Shown here: one piece after another, positions 10,261 through 21,188 of the stretch | Position numbering within the stretch: the first letter of the stretch is position 1 | Layout of the letters: each line of letters starts with the position of its first letter | NCBI RefSeq assembly: GCF_042453785.1 | Contig: NC_091674.1 | Span: 24,754,001 to 24,818,000, forward strand | DNA: 64,000 nt | DNA from: Malus domestica | Lineage: Eukaryota > Streptophyta > Magnoliopsida > Rosales > Rosaceae | Direction of reading: 5' to 3' | Notes under the pieces: model-generated | Database searches by the model: none | What the model was told of the DNA's origin: nothing | What the model saw: the letters and a program-made list of their open reading frames with translations, nothing else | Program-made: the position numbers and the translations under genes

Positions 10261-12437
10261 TGTGCAGCCCTTACTCTCTGCTTAGTCCAAAACATCATAC
10301 TTTTGTTTTATTTTTTGATAATACGGTTGATATTTGATCCAACAAAACCAAATCAAGACATTGCCTCGCAAGTTCCTTCTCCATGACCAGTGCACCACCA
10401 ACCGAAATCTGATTGAATCCGAAGGGCAGATTCATGTCAAGTTGTATATTATGTTAATATACATGTTGATTACGGGCCCAAAACAGGTGAAAAAGTTAAA
10501 AAGGGAAATTGGTTCGAATATCCCTCATAGAAAACAGGTCCGGTCTTAAGACGTTCCCGAGCAAAAAAAAAAAAAAAAGACTTGACTCTTTAGTCAAACA
10601 TGCCGCGATTACAGATGTTTTGGATACGCATGAATTTTTGGTCAAAATAATCCACTTGACTTCAGTAAAATGATGGAATTAAAATATGTAATTTAAAATT
10701 AATTTTTTTATTATATGCGATATTTTCTTTTAATCTATACTAAAATGAGAGAAAAATGATGTGACATTGAGACACGATGAGTTAAAGAAGAAGACTCAAC
10801 TCAATAAAGCATTATACGACTAGCACAACTCAAAACTAGTTGATAATGTATGTAGGAGGCCAAAATCTTAATTAGTTTAAATAAAACTATACTTTCCTGG
10901 AGGTGGGTAGAATCTCTCCATATATATTGCGAAAACATAATCCAAAATGTGAGGTTTTACTTTGAGATTTAGATGCATTCAATTTATTTCATGCATGATA
11001 TGGATATGGTAATTTAATGCAAGCATTAGAAAATGATAAACACACACCATTTTTCTCTTCATGCGCACCATTTATTAACCTTATTTGTTGTTTTTGTTTA
11101 ATTTATTCAATTTTATTAACCTTATTTGTTGTTTTTGTTTAATTTATTCAATTTAATAGCAAAACATAAATAAGAATATTGAGAGGCCAAAAATAGTGTT
11201 TAAATTGAGTTCATACATCACTACATATGCATTATTGTAGAATTCCACTTAGATTGTGTTTGAACTTCTCTTTTAAATTTGTCATGTGTTCTATTATAGT
11301 GGCTAGGAAGAAGAAATCTTTCAATCTACTATAAATTTTAAAAGGGTTTCGTATTAGCACCTCATATGTTGTTGGATACATCTACATTAAAAGTTATTAT
11401 TGAATAACTTATATACGATAATATGCAATGACAATTTCGATCTCATAAGTTTTTGTTTTAAATAAGTAACGACCAGAATAACGTGAATATGAATATATCT
11501 TAAACGAGAACATGTGAAGAAAAAGTATGATAATCTATTATAAGTAACCATCATTCCTAATTCACATCCATCTAATTTGTAAGATTTTCGTAACGAAATC
11601 ATCTTCATCCAAGAGCCTTACTTCCATTACTTCATGCCAAAACCTATTCCTCTTCATTAATTTGCCTATCGAGACACTCTGTATCCTTCCCATTAGATGA
11701 ACAACATGGATTAGGCAATGTATACAGCTTCCTGAGTTCCTGTAAAACCATAATATTCCTTTAATAATCTCATCCATCCCGAATTTCGATATTCGAAAAA
11801 ACTGCTAATCGTATTTTAACTGTGTAACCCTCTCTGTTTCTCCCCTTGAATAACCTCTAAAACTACGCCATGTTTGAAAATTGGAGCTGAAGAAAGTGAC
11901 TGGAAGTTTCAGCTTGTAAGAAAAAATGTGTGCGCACTAGAATGTAGGCGTAGTAATAGTAAACATACTTTTTCAAAAAAAAAAAAAAAAAGAACAAAAG
12001 TCGTAGGTATGAACCCAAAATTTGTAGCTTACTCATTAATAAAATTAAAATCTCTCTTTACATTAATAATTTTTGTAGTTTACTCATTTTAACTTATTCG
12101 TATATAAAGTTGGTTGTATTTGTGTAGTTTCAGTCTGTTAGCACCATGGTTTTATTTGTACAATTAACGTGATTTCTTGATCAAACATGCATGTATCTGA
12201 ATTTTTTTAGGGGTTTTTGAACTTGAATCCGTGAAGAAGATTAAAATTTAATAAAAATCTGGTGTTAGATTGGATATTGATTTTAGTCATTTAATGTGTA
12301 CTTAATTCAAATTTCTATTATAAAACAAAAATAGATATCTTATGTAATGTCATTACTTTAAATTTTAAATGTATTATTATACACATTTTAATTCATTAAT
12401 TTTATTTAACTTCCTCTAATTAGTGTACCTAAACATC
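10261..12437. other. Intergenic DNA between the MITE and the solo LTR
   Basis: AT-rich, no intact gene. It contains a 41-bp tandem duplication at 11072-11154 (unit starts ttattaaccttatttgttg), a poly-A run near 10565 and another near 11978. It also holds a possible BIS relic (separate entry) and a stretch at about 11883-11930 that reappears inverted at about 21657-21710. Confidence 0.55.
11248..11330 (-). pseudogene. Possible relic of biphenyl synthase exon 1
   Basis: On the minus strand this stretch aligns by eye with the end of BIS exon 1 (20762-20845). The shared blocks are TTYCTTSTT, a His codon region, then taaragagaagttc, and an end resembling the splice donor (ctaagtg here, gtaagtg in BIS). 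I estimate about two-thirds identity over roughly 70 bp, with frame-destroying changes. I could not find a matching exon 2. It may be a third, long-dead copy or chance similarity in AT-rich DNA. Confidence 0.4.
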
Positions 12438-12442
12438 CATAT

Positions 12443-15075
12443 TGTCACAGCCCGTCCTGGAATTTTAATTCCGAGGACGTGAAAAGACGAAAACGCCCTT
12501 AAACGGGATTAAGGTGCGTAATTTTGGTGTTTGTTTTACCTAAAATTTCTAAGCTATTGTTGTGTTGGACTTTAGGTAGGGTCCTATACCCTAATTTCCT
12601 CCCCATTTTCCGTAACCTTTCCTTCTCTCTCTTCTTCTTCCATTTCAGATTTTCACTCTCTCTCTCTTACTCTCTAACATACGGACTCACACACAAACCA
12701 CAATCAAATCTCCACGAACGTCCAAGTTAAGACCACCATTGGAACCCTGAAGACTTCACGATCACGATGGTATCCATTTCAGGTAAGTTTTACTTCGGAA
12801 AACCTAGATTCTAAACTCCCCATGAAAGTGTACTGTTCATGAGCTTTGAATTGGTTGATTTTTAGGACAATCCAAGCTCATAGTGAGCTTAGTGAGGTCC
12901 CAAGGAAGCTCGGAGTGCTTCGTTGGAAGTTTTTGGACGTAAGAACACGGAGATCGACAAGTTCAAAGTTTGGCCGGAGCTTTCGAGGAATTTTCCGGCG
13001 AATCCCCGACGAGTTAGGCGTTGAGGTAGGTATCAATCTCTTCGTCTCGTCAAGTACTACAACTTTCCTTTTTGTTTCACTCAATTTCGTTGAGTATTGA
13101 AGAAGTTATACTCATTTGAAAAATACCCAGTTTCCGGCGACCTCCGAGGCTTTCGAGGCAGTTTACGGCCAAACCACGGCTAACTAGGTGTTGTGCAAGG
13201 TACCATTCTCTTTGTCTCTTCAAGGGCTACAACTTTCGTTTTTGAATCACTTGATTTCGTTGAGAAATGACAAAGTTATGGCAATTTGAAAAACTGCCCA
13301 GAAAACGGCCGCCGGAAAAACCAGTCCGGCGACCCAAGGAAGAAGAAGGTGCTACAGTAAAAATAAAAAATAAAAATAAAATTATTTTAAAAATATGTCG
13401 ACGTCCGTGACGTCGAGTAGATCACTGTGGTATATTCATATACCCAATTTGAGCACCGTATGAGAAAGTTATTAAGGATTGTTGGTTAGGTGTTCGAATA
13501 ACGTTTTATAGTTTTGGTGAAAATGTGAATTGATGATCCGACCGTTGGATCGTCACCAAAATTTGATACGTTGTAATACGTAATATTTGAGGATTATAGG
13601 AACTTACAGATTGGGAATCCGATTTGCGGATCTTCCGAAATTGGAGTTGTAAGTCCATAATATAGAATGTTAACCGTCACTTAGTTTTGGAAATTGACGG
13701 AGATCCGACCGTTGGATGGTAATGAAATTTTAGGATGTTGTCCTAGAGGTATAATGTGGACCTCTGGAAGTTATGGATTTAAAATCCGAGTGGTGGATCT
13801 TCCGGATCGAACTACGTAGTGACGTATTTTATATCAGTTATATATTCTATCGATATGAATTCTAAGGTTGGAATTGATTATTGTTTTAGGCGCCGATCGT
13901 CATGACGCCTTGGCGTATTGTGCTAGGGAGTTGTAGGGCGAACTCCAGGTGAGTGGGCAGTTTTGTTTTCCGTATACATATATACTTGCCGTTTTTCCAG
14001 AAATTGAAAATGCATGAAATTATGCTTTAAATGAAAATGTATAAAAGTATATGAGATATATTAGTTGAAATACCATGCATAGAAGTATGTGAAAAGTATA
14101 TAGAAAAGTGAATCGAAATGCCATGCATGAAATGATATGAAAAGTATGAATTGAGATATGATGCATATGTATGAATTGGTGCTGTGGACGCACAGGTGAG
14201 TATCAGGTAAGTATATTACTGCTATGATGATGATGAGATATATTGAGCTCATAACCTGCACCTTGGTATTAGTGCTTATTATTATTCACCGCGTCGCATG
14301 CTCACCTTGGATCCAAGTAGATGCTAGTCGTACAGACCACCGGGGGTGGTTCCGACATGCCAGTCGTACAGACCATTAGAGGGGTTCCGACTGGTAGGTG
14401 ACCTTAGATTATGTGCACAGATGATTGATGAGAAAAGCACTAGAGCATATTATTACACCATTAAGTCGTACAGATTACATTAGGTAATTCCGATTTATGT
14501 GCAGTGTAGTGCCGTACAGGTCATACTAGGTGACTCCGGCATGGCCGTACAGGTCACAGTTGGTGACTCCGGTTAGATGATATTTTGAGCTCTAGATTCA
14601 ACCGTACAGGACCATTGTAGGGTCTCCGGTTGATTATTTTCTTTCACCTGATTTATGTTGATGCATTCATATTATACTGTTGAATTTAGACATGGCATGG
14701 CATAACTGATATGAAAAATGTTGAAAAAGTGAATTGAAGTTTTGAGATTATATATGTATATTTATATTTTACATTTCTGGGAAAGTATACAAGTTTTACG
14801 GAGAGGGGTTACAATGTTTTGAGAAAAGTTGGATTTGAAAAGATTTGTTTTACTGACCCACTCAATTTTGGTTTTACGCCCCTCCAGGTTCATGAATCAC
14901 AAAGGTGTGGTGACTACGAGGAATTCGACGGTGTTCTGACAGATTGGACAAAATTAGGACTCACTTTCGGGTGTATCAACTTAGGAATTGTATCTTAAAG
15001 CTTCCGTACTGTGCAAATGGTTACGTCACTCTCACGTGACGGCCAGCATGCCCTCCTTCGGGACGGGGTGTGTCA
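12443..15075 (+). mobile_element. Solo LTR (2.6 kb) of a large LTR retrotransposon
   Basis: The block starts TGTCACAGCCCGTCC and ends GGGACGGGGTGTGTCA. It is flanked by identical 5-mers catat (12438-12442 and 15076-15080), with TG...CA ends. Both flanks belong to the same AT-rich repeat background. There is no gag or pol, so I read it as a solo LTR left by recombination rather than a full element. Inside are two imperfect copies of a roughly 110-bp segment (about 13018-13120 and 13193-13290, around acaactttc...tttcgttga) and the hairpin array listed separately. Beginnings of this kind (TGTxACxxCCCGTCC) are common for large gypsy LTRs in Rosaceae, as I remember. Strand is arbitrary. Confidence 0.85.
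14327..14633 (+). repeat. Array of six hairpin modules with a shared TACAG/TC internal loop
   Basis: Six units of about 30 bp (14327-14356, 14361-14393, 14463-14496, 14511-14540, 14544-14573, 14598-14633) share one plan: outer stem, TACAG, inner stem, loop, inner stem, TC, outer stem. Outer stems are GTCG/CGAC, CAGTCG/CGACTG, AAGTCG/CGATTT, GCCG/CGGC, GCCG/CGGT and TCAACCG/CGGTTGA. Inner stems are ACCAC/GTGGT, ACC/GGT, ATTAC/GTAAT, GTCA/TGAC, GTCAC/GTGAC and GACC/GGTC. Stem sequences differ but pairing is kept, while TACAG and TC are invariant. That pattern suggests selection for a folded RNA or DNA structure. Confidence 0.85.
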
Positions 15076-17350
15076 CATATCATAATATATTTTACTAAAT
15101 TGGTGTACCGAAATGTCCATACCTAAATATATTGTAGTGAATTAGTAGCACATAAGCAAATATGTAAAAATGTAAGTGTACCAAAAATTCCGTACCTAAA
15201 TATATTATATTAAACTAGTGTATTGAAATGTCGGTACCTAAATATATTATATTAAACTAGTGTACTAATGTACTGAAATGTCGGTACCTAAACATATTAT
15301 ACTAATCCAGTGTACCGAAATGTTTGTACCTAAATATATTGTAATAAATTAGTGGCACGTAAGAAAATATGCAAAAACATAAGTGTACTGAAAAATCTCT
15401 ATGAAAATATTTTCTTATATAAGATACTTACCCTAATGAGATTAAAATTTATAATATTTTCATAAAATTTAATTTATGAACACTGATGTGAATTTAAACT
15501 AACCTAATAAATAGATTAATTCAAACCAAATTTACTCACAAGTGCACGAATCAATTGTAGTGGAAATATGTAAATACGAGATCGAATCCACCGGAGTTGA
15601 TTTAACAATTTAATCCTATAACTATTACTTAACAAATTGAAATAAAGATTGGGTTTGTATCGAAGAATAATTAAAATTAACAATGCTTAAACAAAAATAT
15701 GATTGAGAACAAATGTAAGAAAACACTAAGGCTTTGATTCCACTACTAATTGTCATAACCTAGTATCCAATTGTCAACTCATGAATTATCAAATTAATGA
15801 AAACAATTTCCGTACATATGTCTGTGGTCAGATACACATGCCAATAATTTTCCAAATAGATGTGAATTTTACTGTGGTCAGGCTTAAACTCAACTATTCC
15901 TACAGTCTCTATATCCATGGTCCGGTATACACAAACATGTAGGAATCCAATTAAGCAAAGTGAGAAACAAGTTAACCACTTATCAACTTGGTCACGTCAA
16001 ACAAATAGCTAATTTTCTAGGAAGCCACACAAACCAATATTCGTCTACGGTCTGATCAAAATATAAGTTCATGGTTCTCATTCACAAAGCATCTATATAA
16101 TCCAATTCATGGTCAGAAATAACTTCATATGCAAATAATTTCAATATCAAAATCCTAGGCTATGGTCAAGCACAAAGAACCAAACATCAAAATTACAATT
16201 CTACTAGTGAATGAAAATTAATCATCAATCTGAAATTCACAAATTAAACAATCAAATAACTAGAGTAATCATAATTAGGACTTCCTCTTAACCTTAGCTA
16301 AGAGTTTAGAACAGCATGAACGACGAATTCATAGTAGTTCTAAGAAGGAAATTTTACATAAAATAAAACTAGAGAAAAAGAACCAAATTGTTGCCGCACA
16401 GCGCCCCTGCTCTCTGTTTCACCCCAGAAGAAGAAAAAAAACCCCTCTTTTTGCTGCTGCTTTATCCTTTTATAGGTTGCGTGAGAATTAATAAGAATCA
16501 AAGCCCTACATGTCAAGCCCACTCCATGTCTGATTTAGTTTCCTTCCGAATCCCTTTATCAATGCTAAACTCCAACTGGAATAGGAAAGCAAAAACATCT
16601 TCCAACACGTCAAAACTATTTCCTTTTCCATCTCACTCTAATCCTCCTATTTCTTTTGATCCCATGCCAAAATTCAATTTGATTAAAAATCAAGAATGCC
16701 CAGTCCATCTCCATGTACTCAAAACCACACGAATTAGAAGTAAAATTTGTAAAGTACTTTCCCATCTTTCTCTCTGCTTTCGCTTGACTAAGACTCCAAA
16801 TGTGGCATGAAGAAATTGCATCCACTCTCACCGCTTAGTTTGTCGGTTGAAGTCCCTCATCTGTGGTTAATGACAAAGCCCACACCACCGCTTAATAAAA
16901 TAATAATTGATTAACTGGATGAAGCCAATGCGATTAGGAAGACTAAAACGTATAGAATGTGTTAAGACCATGTTAAATTCCACTTTTATCAATAAGCATC
17001 CTAATCCTTATAAATTACAAAACTAAAGTAATTTACACAAAATAGTCTGAATGAGGCACTAACAAATATAAATAATAAGGTAACAATTGTAATAAATACG
17101 TGTCTATCATACAACATAAAATATAAATAAAAAGGAGAGAAATTGAATACATATGCTGACATTAAATAGAGTCTAGGGACTAAAATCAATTTTTAATCTT
17201 ATATAAGACATTTTTCTAAAATTCATCTTAAAATCTAGTTTTCCATTTTTTTTTACTATTTATATGTGCATATAAATAGTTCCAAGCAGTATCATAAATT
17301 AATGTGCATATTTTAAAATGTTCAATTTGCATTATTGGTGTACATTACTA
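15076..17350. other. AT-rich repeat region right of the solo LTR
   Basis: From about 15104 to 15400 a degenerate unit of roughly 55-60 bp recurs (gtacc[t/g]aaatatatt... with agtgtaccgaaatgt). From about 15530 to 16900 the sequence resembles non-coding retroelement debris: a block around caagtgcacgaatcaattg, and a motif of the type a[t/c][g/t]gtc recurring every 45-130 bp between 15821 and 16170. The open frame at 16388-16810 has no recognisable domain and unusual composition, and I do not call it a gene. Confidence 0.45.
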
Positions 17351-18503
17351 TTTATGACAACAGAATATTAAAATCATGGTAAGTGGGCAGCCAGCCAGTC
17401 CTTGCCGCCGAAATACTAAACGGAAAAGGCACTCTATTAAGTGTAATGCTAAGAAGATTAAATTTGTAGAAAATTTAAAAAAAATTAAAGGACATGAAAG
17501 TTGATAATTGGTTTATTATTTAAACATTGATAAATATGCTTATTTCTATTGGTGGCACATCAGTTTGTTTGTAAATTTAGTCTCTTTAGCATTACTCTTT
17601 CATTAATCGATAATAATAAACTGCTACAAAGTACTGTTTAATTAAATAGTAAACTCTCAAACAAACCCTAATAAGCAAAATATTAAAAATACCTTAAAAT
17701 CTCAACACTCCTTATCAAACTTTTGACGATATATGACATGAGTTTGTTTACGAACATATGCGGATACAAATCTTGTCAACCAGCATACTGAGTAACTGAA
17801 CTGGACTGGAACGAACTGACGAACATGCAGATTCCATAGTAAATATGGTCAATACTTTCGGTGTTTTAGTCCCAACAACTGCAAGTTGTTTCTTATTATC
17901 GTATAGCGTTATGATTTTTTTTTCTGTACTTTTCTTTGTCTCTCTCATCTCTTAGTTTATAGTTATACCAAGGAAAAATTAGTATCTGGTCCCTAGTTCT
18001 TACTGTTCATTGACTAAGACCTTATTAGTTCTCAAATTTTGATTCAAGTCCCTAACATTAATGTGATAATGAATTTACATGTTTATTATATAATTTTTTA
18101 ATATAAAAATTAGTAATTAATTTAGGGTTTAATACTCACACCTCTATTAAACTTCTAATTAATTTTCAATTCAAACATTTCCAAAATAATAAAAAATTAA
18201 ATTAAATTAAGTTTGTACCTATTAGTTTTTTTTATATATAAAAAGATTCTCAATTTTTTAATCTTAAATGTACCCATTCATATAATTTTTCAATTTTTTA
18301 ATCTTAAATGTACCCATTCTCAAATATATCAATTTGTTATATGTAAAATGTACCCTTTTTTAATATAAAATCCCTTAAAAATTTTTAATCCATGTTTAAA
18401 CTTATATGGGTACATTCTTTTTCGTTGATTTGAGAATGTATCCATGTTTTGGTACAATAACTTTTTTTTGTTAATTTTGGTTAATGTACCCATACATATA
18501 TGT

Positions 18504-18540
<37 letters not shown>

Positions 18541-19391
18541 ATAGAGAGTATAATTTATATTTTATTATTTTTAATCCCGTAAATTATGGATTTTATTTAA
18601 AATCTCATTAATATAAACAATTACAAATTTCAATTTTTAATTTTTAATTTAAAAAAATATAGTAACTTATATTATTACATTAATGTTAGGGACCTCAATC
18701 AAAAACTAAAAACTAACAAGGTTTCAATCAAAGAATATTGATAGCTATAGACCACATCCAAAGTGTCCCTTATACCAATCACAAATAAAAAATATGCCAC
18801 AAAAAAATTGTGCATTATATGCAACAGTTTTTCCCCTCACATAGAGAACTCCCAATATATTAGAATGAGACGTCACCTAAACTACAAAAACAAACCTAGT
18901 TATTTGCTAATTTAATTAATACAGAGTCCAGTTTTCTCAGCTTATTATTAAGACAAACCCTTGCGATTCTTCTCATGATCCCAGAGCTTAATTAGAGCTT
19001 GCAACAAAAAGCTGCTTTAATATTCTATTGTTTTTTTCTTTCTTTTTTTGGACGAAACTTTAATATTCTTTTGTTAATGTCTCAAAATCTTACAATAACG
19101 CATGCATAATAAGCAGGGACTCCAAACCAAAGATAACGTGCACAATCTTATTAATTAAATGAAAAACCAAAGTCAATGGACTAGCCTTACATATGTGGAC
19201 CCTCCAATCCAAAGACTTTTATTTTTATGTATGTGAAATGAAAAATAATCACAAAAACTGTGATCGTGAAATGATTATTTGACTAGGTAGAAAACTCAGC
19301 TGCAGCAGGGGTGTGTATACACCGGTTATCCAGTACTCGCTCGCATCACGTGAAATGCATAACCAATGAATGAATCATTTTATGCAAGTAT
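17351..19391. other. Intergenic DNA 3' of BIS, with a TIR element and an (AC)n microsatellite
   Basis: No gene seen. 17357-17660 resembles 21848-22045 (shared aagtgggcagccagccagtc and taatcgataa...acaaagtactgttta), so BIS is flanked by direct copies of the same DNA. An (AC)n run of about 14 units lies at 18508-18535. A TIR-bearing AT-rich element is listed separately. Confidence 0.5.
17985..18760. mobile_element. AT-rich element with long terminal inverted repeats (copy A)
   Basis: The left end (about 17985-18070: ggtccctagttctta ... aagtccctaacattaatgt) is matched, inverted, by the right end (about 18681-18760). The terminal repeats are roughly 80 bp and imperfect. The interior repeats tgtacccattc-like words. 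A related element lies at 26140-27150. I could not fix the target duplication, so the superfamily is open. Mutator-like or another MITE class is possible. Confidence 0.55.
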
Positions 19392-20930
19392 TTAGCTTGT
19401 AATAGATTCACTACGCAGCACGGCTGTCTCGACTGTAAGTCCCGGTCCTATTCCAATTACAACACCCCATTCCAAACCTTCACCAGTTGTAGCTTTGCCT
19501 TCTTCAATCGACTTCTTTCTCATCTCATCCAAAATAAAGTGGACAGATGGAGCTCCCATGTTGCCATACTCACTCAACACATGCCTTGTTGCCCTAAGTT
19601 TCCCTTCCTTCAAACCCAATTGCTCCTCCACCTGGTCTACAATAGCGGGCCCACCAGGGTGCACACTAAAAAACAAGGAGTTCCAATCCTTATTCTTTCC
19701 GTCAACTTTTTCAAAAGTCTTAGTCAGAAAATCCACAACATTTCCACCAACAAATTTGGGGACTTCTCCTGATAAATAATAATTAAACCCCATTTCACGA
19801 ATGTTGGCCACGACACCATGCTCTGAATTAGGTATGATCGTCTGTCTGCATGCCACGATTTCAAACAGTGGACTCTCAATTTCAGGCTCTGGATTGGCCC
19901 CAACAATCACAGCAGATGCTCCATCAGCAAAAAGAGCTTGCCCCACTAGTATGTCTAGGTGGGTGTCAGTGAGTCCGTGGAAAAACACGGTTGTGATCTC
20001 TGCGCACACCACAAGGACGCGTGCACCCTCATTGTTCTCTGCGAAGTCCTTGGCCAGGCGAAGGACAGTTGCACCAGCATAGCAGCCAGCTTCGTAGATC
20101 ATGGTTCTGGTGACGGATGGGTTAAGGCCGAGAAGCTTGACCAATTGGAAGTCAGCACCTGGCATGTCAACGCAAGAAGCTGTGCAAAAGATGAGGTGGG
20201 TGATCTTTGAGATAGGTTGGCCCCACTCTTTGATGGCTTTCAATGCTGCTTCTTGCCCTAGCTTTGGGACCTCAGGGTTCAACATGTCTTGGCGCACATC
20301 AAGTGATGGGGCTCCATAGGTATATATGCTTGGGTTAGCCTTTAGAATCTCTTCTGTTAGGTACAAGTAACGCTTCCTTGTTCTTGATTTCTCACCTGTT
20401 CAATAGTAAATTAAGACTTTTGTTAGGTTAGGTTCTATATCCTTAAAACACTAATAAAATGAGATTCTGGGTCAAAATACAATGTCATTTGTAAGTTTCT
20501 CTTAGCACGACATAGTAGTAAAGTATCCTTATAACATAAATTAACATCATTTATTTTGACATGAACACGCCCGTTGGTATCGGGATGTTATTCACTTTAA
20601 CCTCATAACAAGATAGAATCATAGTATACTAAGATCAATTGGTATTCCATAGAGAGGTCAAAAACCTTACATATTGTAAGATAATTTCATGCATGATATG
20701 TTTTTGTTACAATATAAAAATATATGGTATCATGTATATCATGCATGTATTATACACTTACATATGCGATCGAACTTCTCTCTTAAATCCGTTCTGTGCT
20801 CGTTTTTAGTGACTCGAAACAAGAAATCAGGATAGTCCTCTTGGTAGTAGACATTTGGTGGATTTGCAGTGCCAATGGCTAGGATTTTGGCATGTTGAGG
20901 CTCTACTTGATCCTTAACCAAGGGCGCCAT
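19392..20930 (-). CDS. BIS: Biphenyl synthase (type III polyketide synthase), intact
   Basis: Two exons, 20762-20930 (169 bp) and 19392-20395 (1004 bp), joined across a 366-bp intron (donor gtaagt, acceptor aacag) that splits a Cys codon, the conserved intron site of plant chalcone-synthase-type genes. The product is 390 residues, the usual length. The catalytic triad is visible: Cys161 (YEAGCYAG), His302 (FFSVHPGG) and Asn335 (SEYGNMGAP), with the GIGPG loop near 371-375. The N-terminus ([20 protein letters not shown]) and overall sequence match the BIS family of Malinae rather than chalcone synthase. BIS condenses benzoyl-CoA with three malonyl-CoA to 3,5-dihydroxybiphenyl, the precursor of biphenyl and dibenzofuran phytoalexins, in the cytosol. 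A TATA box lies about 95 bp upstream of the ATG. The family member number cannot be decided here. Confidence 0.93.
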
Positions 20931-21021
20931 TAAAGATATAGCAGATGGAATTGGGATTAGTTAAACCTTGAAAGAGAGGGGGAGTTCAAAGGTTGCAGTA
21001 AAATGAAAGCCACTACTCCGT

Positions 21022-21034
21022 TCCTTATATAGCA
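21022..21034 (-). promoter_or_regulatory. TATA box of intact BIS
   Basis: The minus strand reads gctatataagg about 95 bp upstream of the ATG. The same word stands 100 bp upstream of the second BIS copy, and the adjoining sequence (aagattccac upstream, aactccccctctctt downstream) is conserved between the two promoters. Confidence 0.75.
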
Positions 21035-21050
21035 ATCAGATCGTTAGTTG

Positions 21051-21188
21051 TGGAATCTTTCAAGGTTAGTGGCTTTCATATTTTATGGGGATGGCTGCTT
21101 GTAAGGAAGGAAGATGATCCACAGGGGTTTTTTCTTTTGTGGAATATTATAAGGATAGTGGCTTCAATATTTTATGGGGATGGCTGCT
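21051..21188. repeat. Tandem duplication in the BIS promoter, period 89 bp
   Basis: Two similar 49-50-bp blocks, starting at 21051 and 21140, share tggaat....aaggatagtggctt and then attttatggggatggctgct. They lie just upstream of the TATA box on the minus strand, so putative promoter elements are doubled. Confidence 0.8.

Noticed and set aside
14327..14633. CRISPR-like array reading of the hairpin modules
   Set aside because: Units are not identical direct repeats, spacers are irregular, and the DNA is plant nuclear.
16388..16810. 140-residue open frame
   Set aside because: No recognisable domain, position within repeat debris, and no splice or promoter context.
19495..20319. Open frames antisense to BIS exon 2, also at 28505-28864
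   Set aside because: They mirror the conserved BIS codons in both copies and have no domain of their own.
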